64,000 nucleotides of DNA from the NCBI GenBank assembly GCA_008802785.1, contig VUYT01000004.1, positions 124,001 to 188,000 of the forward strand, in the 5' to 3' direction. The translations under genes were made by a program, and so were the position numbers. This stretch comes from Symmetrospora coprosmae. Lineage: Eukaryota; Basidiomycota; Cystobasidiomycetes; Symmetrosporaceae. Numbering within the stretch: the first letter of the stretch is position 1; each line of letters starts with the position of its first letter. This document shows positions 1-10,428 of this stretch, one piece after another. The notes under the pieces are model-generated. The model saw only the letters and a list, made by a program, of their open reading frames with translations. It did not search any database and was not told the origin of the DNA.

Positions 1-2494
1 GTGACGTTCTCTGGCGACAGATGCTGCTGCAGTTGCATTCTCGAGGTGAAGACGAAGCGGTTGAACAGGTAGAAGCATCGGCATCGGATCGCCTGGTTCT
101 CCTGGTGCATGCCCCTATTCGTTGCCGATGTCAGTTGAGACGCCTTCACTACAGCAGATGTACTGCACCTACCGCTCGTCCAGGAAAGCAGGAAGGATCC
201 GCATGATGGTATCGGGAACGAGCTGGAAAAAGTCGTGATATCGTGATACACATTCAAAAAGCTGAACGGGAACGGACGCGTGCGGCCATGACGAGACGTT
301 GGACTGCATCGTGCGGAGCATGATCTCGCCGAGAACGGACGGCGGGTACTTGTTAAAGTCAACGTTGTGGTCAGGAGAGTTGCGGCTCCTTTTGATCTCG
401 TCTGGCGGGACCTGGACGAAGGCAGCCGGGCCTGAGGTTCCTTTCTCTGTAGGGCGGGCGAAGGATCAGCCAACGCGCGCAATCCGCACAGTCCAAGTGC
501 TACCGGCCCACCTTTTTGAGCTGGCTCGCCATAGCTGTACAGCACGAAGAGCGCAACTTCAACGTCCATCCACTCGAGGTCGGAAGAACCGCTGTCTACA
601 GAGTCCAGGGTCCGCGTGATCAGACTCTTGACATCCGTCGCAAACAGATCAAAGTCGACCGCAGCGACAGCATCGAAGATGGTCCTCAGGTTGCGGCGGA
701 AGTCGAGGAAGGCCACCACCGCCTCGTCCTGCCCATCCTCTGACGCGTCATCCTCCCCTCCCCACTCCTCCTCGTTCGAATAGCGCATCTTTCGGATGGT
801 AACCTCGAGAAGCTTGTTGAGGAACTCCGCCTTCTCTGGCGTAAGATGTGTTTGCGCTGCACGCTTCTTCTCCTTCTTGTAGATAACGAGGATAGCGGAG
901 AAGAAGGGAATGACGGTAGATGAAGTGTCGTCGTATTCGTCCGCCAAGAAGCGGAGGGCCAGAGATCGCTGTTCCATGGCTGCCGAGAGCGCGGCCGCTT
1001 TCTGCTCGTCTGTTGCGCTTGCTTCATCTGCAATGCGCGTGAGCTCCAGACCCATGCCATTGAGAATCCTTGCCAGCTTCTCGCGGAACAGCTCCAGCTG
1101 GTCAGTATGGCTGTTCCCGGCATGACCGTTCGCCCCATTGCTCGCAGATCTCCGCGCATCGTCACTGTCGAGGAGCTGAGTGATGGCCTGGCTGACGTTG
1201 AGGACACGCAGAAGCTCCAGCTTGTCTGCCGGCGGCATTCCCTTCGTGACGAGCTCGTAGAGCAACTCTCCCGATGCCAGCCGTATCGGGACTTGGGGAG
1301 TCGTAAAGCCCTGGAACAGTAGCGGCAGGAAGTCCGGAGTGACAATGAACGAGACATCGATCCAGGCTGATACGACGGCCATGTCAGTGTGGCGGAACAG
1401 ACAAGCGTAAGCGAGCCCATAGCTCACAGGCATGGTCGGCTAGCACCCGCATAGCCATCTCTGCGATCTCGGCGGCTTGCTTGCTGGAGAGATTGGTTGA
1501 TGGTGCCTCGGTTCTGCTGAGAGCGTATTGAAGGATCCTGCTGGTCTGCTCGACAATGTTCCTGGCATCCTTGGCTCTGACAGCATCACGAAGCTCTGTA
1601 TCGCGAGTGAGTCGCGCGTGCGCTTTGTTTAGGCGAAGCGTGGTGTCAGAGATCTCTGTCGATATTTCATGCAGCAAGCGAAGGAAGAGATCTGTCGTCT
1701 TTGGGTTGTACGGATCCTCGCTCGTAGAGGCACCGGCGTTGTTGGGCAGAAGCGAGATGAAGGCGTCGAAGAAGTCGGTCCATGAGCTGGTGTATGTCTG
1801 CATGAAGACCAGGAAGAGGGTGTGGACGAGCTTGTTTCGTAGATCTGGCCGAACGGAAGGCGTGTCAGTCAGGAGGTTTGTGCCTGACTGGATGCGGGCT
1901 CATGCAGCGCAGTAGGATGAGCTCGCGACGCACAGAACAGCGAGCCTTCAGCGTCTCCGAGGACGTACTCCCGCTTGACATAGTCGAGCAGAGCTTGCTG
2001 TACAGCCTGCAGGTGTTGAGGCTCTACCGTCCCAAATCTGTGGGCCAGCGTGTCATGCATGGCCGGAGAAGGCGTTTCGACGAACGAAGTCGCGCATCGC
2101 GAGGACGGGCGACAGAGCAACAGCAGAGATATCGTGCAAGATGGTCGATCAGCATCCAGAATCCGTCGCTCTGGCCGTGCTCGTGGCCGACCCGGTGCTC
2201 GACCGCCAGCACCGACGACCGCGCTCACCTGCTCTCCAACATCTCGTCGACGACCTGCAGCCCAAACATCCTCGCTTCTGGCTGGTACGAGTACCTCCAT
2301 GCACTGCTCCCGCTGCTGCCGCCTTCCCCTGCTAGGAATATCTCGAGGCAGCTCTGCCAGACGGTGCTCTCGCCTGCATGCTGTCCCTTCAGCTGCTCGA
2401 GGTACGAGTACGCATCCCGCTGCAGGTTGGGCTGCTTCGGGTCATACGTGACTGCCGCAGAGACTGCGCGCGCAATCTCATCCTTCAGGCTCAT
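1..2494 (-). CDS. LOS1: Exportin-T (tRNA nuclear exporter, Los1/Xpo-t), C-terminal part off the left edge
   Basis: Karyopherin-beta family exporter that carries mature tRNA out of the nucleus with Ran-GTP. Predicted exons on the minus strand: 2494-2229, 2037-1934, 1844-1428, 1366-512, 446-173 and 114-1, joined in frame by GT-AG introns of 58-191 nt. The protein begins MSLKDEIARAVS, then shows the family's N-terminal HEAT region (LRNKLVHTLFLVFM, TYTSSWTDFFD), the conserved WIDVSFIVTPDFLPLL segment and, near the edge, CRCFYLFNRFV, matching the RTAYLFSRFV region of human XPOT. About 676 codons are present, against roughly 960-1100 aa for the family, so the missing part is off-window, not lost. 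The start is the first ATG of the conserved exon. Family identity rests on several conserved blocks in order and is firm; exact splice sites are inferred. Confidence 0.9.
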
Positions 2495-3031
2495 GACATC
2501 TGGTGGTGCTGGTGATGGTATGCACTCGAAGAAGAAGCTGGTCCGTCCCTTGTGAGTGAGAGGAGGACTCTCGTCGTCTTTGCAGGGTGCGACTTCGAGT
2601 GAGCGAGCGTCACCGGTGGCGGCCGTGGAGAAAAGCGGACCAGAAGGCGGACGAAGGGCGAGGCAAATGTCCGCACGGTCTGCGCAAACACTCTGTTCCT
2701 GCTCATGGGCATATGCCTGTGTGCGTTCGGTGCTCCTGACGGGTCTGATGCAGTTCTCCGGCGCGCGGTCGCGTCCAGACGTGGTGGTGCAACAGCTTTC
2801 AGTGCTACGACAGCACTTGCGCACTCGCTCCCGCAACAACAGCATCGTATATATCACTCGGCGTACAGGGATCAACATTACTGATGGCGGAGTCCGCGAT
2901 ACAGAGGCGAGAGGAGGCGTATGGACCGGTCATAGAGACGATGTCGCGCGCGACTCGCGGATAGATTGGCTGACAGTGTAGCTTCATGAGAATACCTTCG
3001 ATCAGGAGGAGGACCGACAAGGATCGAAGCC
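2495..3031. promoter_or_regulatory. Gap upstream of exportin-T, downstream of Cbk1
   Basis: This 537-nt stretch lies between two minus-strand genes, so it must hold the Cbk1 3' end and the exportin-T promoter. Short open frames here have no ATG in good context or no recognisable product. No motif was identified. Confidence 0.4.
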
Positions 3032-6000
3032 CTAGATCGACATGGCTCTGCGGAAGGCCGAGCTGGGCTCCCGCAGCATGGACCTCCCCGGAGTGACCTC
3101 TGCAGCCGCCTCCATTTCGGCAGCAATGTTGCGCAAGCCCTGTCGCGGGTCAAAGACGCGCTGCTTCGGCGATTTCTGAAGGAGCCGAGGTCAAGCGCGG
3201 GTAATCAGCTGATGTTCGTGCTCTGAAACTCTAGTCACATCGAGACGTACGAAGGTGTAGCCTTGGAAGGCGAGCTGCTTGCGGACTTCGAGCAAATGCT
3301 TGCCATGGACCTTGTCGCGCAACATGGGATCCTTGGTGGCTTCGGCTTGTCCTGGCTGTGCGTCCGGTGCGGCTGCAGTAGGCGCATTGACTGTTGTGAG
3401 CTGAAGCGTGTACTGTTGCATCAAGAGAGGCCCGTTACACGTACGCAAGGGCTCATCGTTGATATCATCATCAAAGTAGCGAGTGTCTGAAGGGTCTTTG
3501 AGCTCGGGCTGGAAGGGAGGGTCCTGCAGGTGGATAGTCTTGAAATCGATGCCGCGAAACCAGGCTGGAAGGCGAGCAGACTCGTCAGGACCAGGCTGAG
3601 AGAACGATCGTCATCGTATGTACTCACGATGTGCTTTGATGTCCTCCGCTCCATCTTTGAGACTTGGAAAGCCCGGTGCAGGACCGAGGAAGCCTGACCT
3701 TCTCTGCTGCAGGACCAGCGAGTTAGCACCTAGTGTCGATGGCGCGGTCCGGCTTCCGAGACGGTCCTCCCTCTCGCAGATGAGACGCGAGATGAGATCC
3801 TGTGCTTCGCGCGAGACCTTTGGCTTGGACGGGAAGCGAAGCGATTGTCGCCAGGTGAGGATCTTCTGTCGGGTAATGTGCCTCGATTTGGACACGAATG
3901 GCGGGAAGCCGTACAAGCCTGTCGAACACAGATACTCAGCTATAGAACCCAAACCCAGCTTGTAATAAAACACTCACACTCGAAGAGGATGATGCCGAGA
4001 GACCACCAATCGCAGGACTGGTCATATCCGGTGCCGCGGATGACTTCGGGGCTCATGTACGAGTTGGTACCGACGACAGAGTAGGCCAGCTTCTTGCGGT
4101 TCTTGTCTCTCCAGGTCAGCATTCCTGGGTTGCTAGCGTCTTCGCCTTCCTTGCCGTTGATTGCATCGTGCCCGTTGACAAGAGGCAGATCGCCGAGCTC
4201 GAGGCCTGCGCCAGAATAGAATCGGGACCCGGTGCCGCCACCAAGCGGTCGGCCTTCGTCTAGGTCAATCCCGTGTTTACGTAGCAACGCCTTCCTTTGC
4301 TGCTCATAGTACGCTCCATCGTGCGCCCAGTGAAAGTCGGTCGCAAGGCCAAAATCGCTCAACTTGATGTGCCCGTCTGACGAGAAGATGAAGTTGTCGG
4401 GCTGCAATCAAGACTGGTCAGCATATGAAGGTTGAGAATGGTTGGCAAGCGAGCGCACCTTGATATCTCGATGGATGTAACCGAGCTTGTGCGCCTCTTG
4501 AACGGCGAGCACCATCTCGGCAATGTAGAATTTGGCAAAACTCTCCTCGAAGATGTCCTTCTCGATGAGCAGGTTGAGCAGGTCTCCCCCGCCCATGTAC
4601 TCCATGACGAGGTATAGGTGGTCGGTATCTTGGAAGCTGTAGACGAGTCGCACAATCCAGCGCGAGTGGTTGCTCGAGCTAGCAGCAGACATGACGTCTC
4701 GCTCGGCGCGGACATGCCCTTCCTGGCCCTTGCGCAGCATGTCGGCTTTTCGAAGCTGCTTCATGGCGTACAGCTCGCCCGACCCGGCTTCTTTGACGAG
4801 CGAGACGACTCCGAATGCCCCGTGCCCGATCGTCTTGAGCTTGACGAACGAGTTGGCCGAGACGCGATTGCGCAGGTCGCGCAGATGCTCCGTCTCGCTA
4901 GAGACCCACGCTGCGCGGATGGCGCGCCGTTGCGAGTCTGACATAGCTGCGGCAGCCAACTCGCGCTCGAGTGCCGCACGCCGCTGATCTCGATCTCGCG
5001 GGCGTTTGAGGATACCGTAGTAGTGATTCTCGAGGTAGACTTTCGTTGCGACGCTCCGCTCGACGGTCTCGAGTGATGGCTTGAATCGCTTGCCATTGAG
5101 CAGTTGCGAGCCATTGTCGATCGAGTGCCGCAGAGCTGTTGCGGACGCCTCTGGCGACCGCCTCGGACTGCCATTGCCGGATTGGCGAGATTTCGGCGGT
5201 GGTGATGCGGGAAGTCCATCTACCCGGGGTGATCCAGTAAAGCCGTCCTCTCGTCCCTCTCGGACAGCTGCGAGAACGTCGGCATTGCGCACAATCATGG
5301 TCTGGGCAGTATGCTGGCGGATGTTCGGGGGCGGCTGTATAGGTCTTCTCGGGATGTCCTCGTGCACAACAACCATGTCGTCGGGAGGGGATGCGCCAAA
5401 TCCGTAGCCTGGACCAGGGGATCCTGGCATCGGCAATGGAGCAGCTCCAGCAGGCAGGCCTGGCGATGCAAGCGGAGGAAGGCCAGGCGGGAAGGTCGCG
5501 CCAGGAGGCGATTGGCCAGCGTGCGAGCCATTGGCGGCTCGATCGCTGGCAATGCTGATGAGCGAGTCCGGGTTGGCATTCACCACCTGAAGGCGGCCTC
5601 GGACGTGGTCAAGGTCCATGTTGGCTTGCACCTGGGCGACAGCTTGCGCTCGGGCGCGCTGGCGAGCCGATTCCTTGACTGCAATGACCCAAGCCGGCTC
5701 TGCGGACGCGAACTTGTGCATTAGTACGCGATCGTGAGTTTCGATGTTAGGAAATAGGCGCACCAGCCAGTTTGCCATTCCCGTCGATTCTCCACCTCGT
5801 CAGGATCTCCTCGGCTTGCTCGGCGTCCGAAGCGTGCGCCAGATGCGTGAAGCCGGTGGGGCTGCCGACCATGTCGACGCTGAAGCGGCGATTGTTCCCT
5901 CGAGCAAGGGCAGCAGGCCTGTAGGCAGCAAAGCTGGCGTCCTTGCTGCCTGGGTACGCAGATGACGCAGTCGAGGCAAAGACTGGTGCCGTGACTGCTC

Positions 6001-6859
6001 TTGGGGCCTGGGGCGGCACGGTTGTCTTTGTCGGGCGGTCACCATACCACCCCTGATTACTTTGGTAGGCGAGGTCGTTGGTTTGCGACTGACCTCCCGG
6101 TGGTCCTCCCTGCCCTTGCGCATTGAGCAGATCGAAGAACCCTTTGTGCAGGAGGACGGAGTTGCCGCCCTTGGCGAAGGAACGCGAGACAGTGTCCCGC
6201 GGCTGCTGCTGGTAAGGCAGGCCCGAGTACGGCTGCTGCCACCCGCTGGCGCCAGGTACAAGCGACGGAGGGAGATTGTGCGGGCCACGAGCGGAGCTCG
6301 GCGGCTGCGCGGAGAACGAGCGTATCTTGGATATCGACGGGCCGTAGCTGGCGGGGTATTGATACTGAGGCTGCTGCTGCTGGCTAGGCTGGCTGAGCTG
6401 CTGCCCGTCACTGGTGGGCGGCTTTGGCAAAGGACCCCTAGCCATCTTGACGTGCTGTGGCGAGGTCTTTGGCGGGATAGGCGGTGGCTGAGGGCTGCGC
6501 GTCCTCTGCGGAGTGTCGGCTGGCTGCTGGAGGCGAGAGCGAAGCTGCTCCTGCTGACGGTGCCGGTGCAAGAGCTCGTCGACCTGCTTGGAGAGGGGCT
6601 CAGTCTGAGACGGCGAGGATGCAGCCGATGATGATGGCTCGCTCAGGGCGAAGTGGAACGAGGACGATGTCGAGGGGAGGACCCTGCGAGGCAGGAGGAT
6701 GGACGGTGCGGGTACCCTGCGCACGGGTGGTGTTGCCCTTGAACCGTTCGACGAGGTCGGCGTTACGGTGGCTGGGGCTGCTGCAGCTGCACGTCGGCCG
6801 GCGGAGGTGGGAGTGGACGTCGTCTGCCCTTGTGTCCCTGCTACAGCGTCAAAGTGCAT
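3032..6859 (-). CDS. CBK1: NDR/LATS-type AGC kinase, Cbk1/Cot-1/Ukc1 orthologue
   Basis: Terminal kinase of the RAM/MOR pathway controlling polarised growth, cell separation and wall integrity, acting with Mob2. Exons: 6859-5764, 5699-4459, 4401-3978, 3918-3628, 3564-3251 and 3175-3032, totalling 1169 aa. The first ~600 residues are low complexity, rich in Q, S and P. The NDR N-terminal regulatory region follows (KVYLENHYYGILKRPRDR), then the kinase domain: GHGAFGVVSLV, AMKQLRK, YIHRDIK, DFGLATDFHW, the NDR insert, GTNSYMSPEV and CDWWSLG. The tail carries HPWFRGIDF and the hydrophobic motif LAFQGYTFK, whose last Lys comes from the final exon. ATG 6859 is the first in-frame ATG; upstream readings start only with GTG. 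Intron 1 has a perfect TACTAAT branch site. Family assignment is firm; the length of the poly-Q N-terminus is as read. Confidence 0.93.
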
Positions 6860-7424
6860 CTGGAGAGGAAGCAGGAAGAGGAAGAGGCGCACCAGGCACC
6901 TTGGGAGCAGCAGTCCGTCTCAGTTCGAGGTCAACGCGCACGCCCGCAAGCCACCAATTGCTCCAGTGCCACAGGGGGGACGTGCTCAGGACGGTCGCGC
7001 CGGAGCCCCTTCCGTCGCGAAACCCCTTTCTTTCCTTTGGCCCTCCGTCAATGGCGTACGTCATCATGGGAAACTCCGTCCGGACCATGCTTGATTGATG
7101 CTTCGTTGCAGTGCATGGCATGGCCCAGATCCTCGGATGCGTCAAGCAGAGATGGCGACCGCCTCTTCCGCCTCTTCCGCCGAGATGCTCGCAAGAGCAA
7201 GCGGCCCCCTGTCTGCCCCTGTGCCAGGACCGCAGCTGAGCGAAAATAGGGGCGAGCCCGGGAAACCCGGAGGTCGTCGACCCATCTCTTCCCCTTGTTC
7301 CTGCACCTCCGCAAAGCGCGAGCGACAAGACTGACGTCCGCGACAATGAGCAGAAGCTGCACTTGCGACTCCGGATCACCTCCCTTGCCTCTGCTACTAA
7401 CGCTTCTTCTGCGGTCAAGTGACG
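6860..7424. promoter_or_regulatory. Divergent promoter between Cbk1 and the first peptidase gene
   Basis: A 565-nt region between divergent start codons must serve both genes. It contains CGAAAATAGGGG at 7241-7252, 173 nt before the peptidase ATG; the same 12-mer recurs upstream of the second peptidase copy. Confidence 0.5.
7241..7252 (+). promoter_or_regulatory. Conserved upstream 12-mer CGAAAATAGGGG, copy 1
   Basis: Identical to 10335-10346 and at nearly the same distance from the conserved MSP start codon of the paralogue. It ends in AGGGG, the core of fungal stress-response elements bound by Msn2/4-type zinc fingers, and contains an A/T core. Function is inferred from position and duplication only. 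Confidence 0.4.
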
Positions 7425-10179
7425 ATGTCTCCTGAGGATTCGACAGACTGCGAAAGCACCCTGGACCCGACAATGCACCCCAACCTCGCTCGAGGACTGG
7501 CCGTCGAGCGCGCACTCGCCAGACTGCCGGTATACAGCGACTCGACGATTCGGACTTCTGCACAGTCTGGTGTCAGCACTGTTCGGGCATTCCTGTCTTC
7601 GCGATCAACCGAGCTCGGGGCTATGAGACACCTCGAGCAGACCGTCGTGGTAGGGCCTGGTCTTCAACCCGAGGTCGTGTACACGGGTCCTCTGGCACCA
7701 ATGAATCTCACCACCACATCACCGGACGGTCATCTGACAGTCCACTTTCGCGCTATCGGGAAAGGCAAAGATCAACAGCGTGTCATAGAGATCATTCAGT
7801 CCAGCTCGGGCGTAGTTGCCGAGCTTAACGTCACCAAGGACCATTCTGAAGTACTCTCAGGCGGTCAGTTGTGCATCCTGCGTGTTGGACGTAGCGCATG
7901 CTGACGCCTTCTCGACCGTTCCACCGCGAGGCAGAGACGTGGGGAAAGCCAAGCTGGCATCCTGAGCTAGAGCTTCTGGTCTACATCGCAGAGCAGCACT
8001 CGCCTGGATGGGACGCTGCTGATAAGCCCTTCTCGGCATATGAATACTGCCCAAACGCGGGCGAGGAGCTGCACGAGATGAGCAGACCGGCCTTGTTTGT
8101 GCTCGACCTCCGAGATCTGTACTCGGTCAGAGTGCGTCAAATCACCACAGTAGAAGGAGACACTTGCACGCTTTACGCACAGCCGGTGTTCGCGCCTACT
8201 CTGGACACAGAAACGCTTGTGATCTACGCAACTGGCCGAAGCCTGCTCCGCAGCGGCCAGAAACTTGGTCTTGTGGTGAGCTGACAATGGTCTTTGGGCA
8301 GCAACAGCAACGGCGAGATCACTAACGCTTGTCTGCTTTGAAGTGGTGCTACAACCGCCCGACCGCCATCTATCGCCTCACGGCCTCGCTTGGGACTTCC
8401 GATGGGATATGTGCCGTGCGCATCAGCGAACGTGGTCGCTCTGCTCGATCCCCTCGCATAATCGCGGAGCAGTCCGGCACGACCTACCTATTCTATTTGA
8501 CCAACCGTACCGAGTTCGAACACGGTGGCTGTAGCGCCCTTCATCGCGTGCAACTCGTCGATGGCAAGGTCGATACCCCTGAAACCATCAAGGTTCTCGT
8601 CGAATCGGTCTGGGAGCCAGTCACAAGGGAATCCTTCCCCGGTCTTTTCGTCTTCGAGCTGCCGGACAAGCCCTTCCTCGCAGTCAGGGACAGCGAAGGA
8701 AAGGAAGCCACCTTCGTATGCATGACCTCGATGTGGCGATCTCAGGAGAGGCTCGTCACCGTCCGTGTGCACGACGGAAGGGTGGAGAGCCACTACGCAG
8801 ACCAATCGCAGAATCTGGGCGTCTTCGGCACGGATGGCGGATCTCGTGTCGTTGGTCTGACTAGTGGTCCGACCGCCCTGCCACAGCTGTGTATTGGAGA
8901 GGCGGAGCTCTCCAACGGGGTACTTCGCTTCCACTGGCAAGCCGTCAAGAAGTGGCAGCCCAGTTTGGAGAGCAGCGTGATTGGTGAGCAGCGAGCGAGT
9001 CGCTATGAAAGATGGAAGCCGTCATGCAGCTGAACGCTGCCCTCCTGCAGACGGACTGCCGCGCATACAATCCTCGATGATCCGGCTGCCTAATGATCCG
9101 GCCACAGAAATCGTCCTCCTCACCTCCATACCCGTCGATAGCAAGGACACCATCTGCGGTTCGCACCAGTCTGACATCTTTGGTGCCGGCAGGGAGATTC
9201 GAGGCATTCCCCCTCTACTTTTCGACATTCACGGCGGGCCCAACGATGCCGACTCCACTGCCTTCTCTCGCACTGCCTTCAGCTGGTGAGTCGTTCTATA
9301 GATGCCGTCGACATGCTAGCGCATCAGCCCTACGACTGACAAGGTCTGCTGGTATTCTCGCTCTTTCGACAGGGCGGCTGCTGGCTTTTCTGTGGCTCTT
9401 GTCAACTACCCTGGCTCAACCGGTCTCGGTCAAAAGAGGATCCAAGCCTTGTCTGGAGACGCAGGTCGCCTCGAGCTTGATGCCATACGGGCGGCACACA
9501 TTCACTTGGTGAAGCTCGGAATAGCCTCGATGGATCCGGGAAAGCAGCATTTCGCTGGAGGCAGCTACAGCGGTGAGAATCGGCCAACTGCTGCGGCTAT
9601 GTAGCCAATGGAAGTGACTGACTGGAGGCCTGCCTTTCCGAGAAGGCTTTATGGGGGCGCATCTATCAGCGCGCTGGCCGGAGATGTTCGCGTCTGTTTG
9701 CCTCCGCAACCCGGTCACTGACTTAGCAAGCTGCTTTGCAACGTCCGACATCCCAGATTGGTACGTTCGCTCCCTCAGGTCTCGTCTGTATATTGCGCAG
9801 AGAGCTTGGACTGACGCTTTCTCGCATCTACTGCAGGACCTTGGCCCACTTCGGCGCCCGCTATGCGTTCGACAACCCGCCCGCATTCGTCCCGGAAGAG
9901 GATCAGGCTAGGCTTTGGGCTATGTCGCCAAGCTCGCGTCTCGTCGAGCGTCTTGCAAAGAGCAACGCCCCTTGCATGCCTCCGACGCTGGTGCAGCTCG
10001 GCTCCGCTGATCTCCGCATCCCGCCCAACCAGGGCTTAGCCTGGTATCATGCACTCAAAGGTCACGGAGAAGAAGTTCAGATGCTGTGGTATCCTGGCAG
10101 CGGGCACTTGCTCGAGAGTGACCAGCCCAAGCCGTTTGAGGCAGCGCTCTCCTTTGCCGTTGCTCATGCGCAGTTCTAG
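7425..10179 (+). CDS. Acylaminoacyl-peptidase-like serine peptidase (S9C), tandem copy 1
   Basis: Predicted oligopeptidase of the prolyl-oligopeptidase clan that removes N-acylated residues from short peptides, probably in the cytosol. Exons: 7425-7863, 7935-8275, 8344-8983, 9051-9285, 9373-9572, 9646-9760 and 9837-10179, 770 aa. A beta-propeller-like N-terminal half leads to an alpha/beta-hydrolase half. The latter has the oxyanion block PPLLFDIHGGPN, the nucleophile motif GGSYSG split by intron 5, GFMGAHLSARWPEMF, the Asp region GSADLRIPPNQG and the catalytic His in GSGHL. The ATG at 7425 starts MSPED, matching MSPHE in the neighbour; readings from 7419 use GTG. It lies 249 nt upstream of its paralogue and shares all six intron positions with it. 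Family identity is firm; substrate is inferred. Confidence 0.9.
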
Positions 10180-10334
10180 CTTGGGCCCAGTTCTGCCCGG
10201 TACCTCCTTGTATATAATGAAACAGTGAGCAACGTCATGTATAGATTACCTGCCAGACCGTGCTGCGATGTCCGATCCTCTTGTCCGTTCTGCCAGGCCC
10301 TGCAGTTGCTGGGGCGCCTGCCTGCACTTGCGCT

Positions 10335-10346
10335 CGAAAATAGGGG
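10335..10346 (+). promoter_or_regulatory. Conserved upstream 12-mer CGAAAATAGGGG, copy 2
   Basis: Second occurrence of the element seen at 7241-7252, 182 nt before the conserved MSP codon of copy 2. A TGCCAGG/TGCAG-like stretch upstream of both suggests that part of the promoter was duplicated with the gene. Confidence 0.4.
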
Positions 10347-10428
10347 TAAGGTGGGACGACGACCCCCCTTGTCGGCCAGACACGACTGACGCAGGACTGG
10401 CCTCCGCGCGCACCGGTAGAGTTACGAG

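Noticed and set aside
686-1420. Minus-strand 244-codon open frame over exportin-T
   Set aside because: It is a shadow in another frame; the true frame encodes WIDVSFIVTPDFLPLL and other exportin-T blocks.
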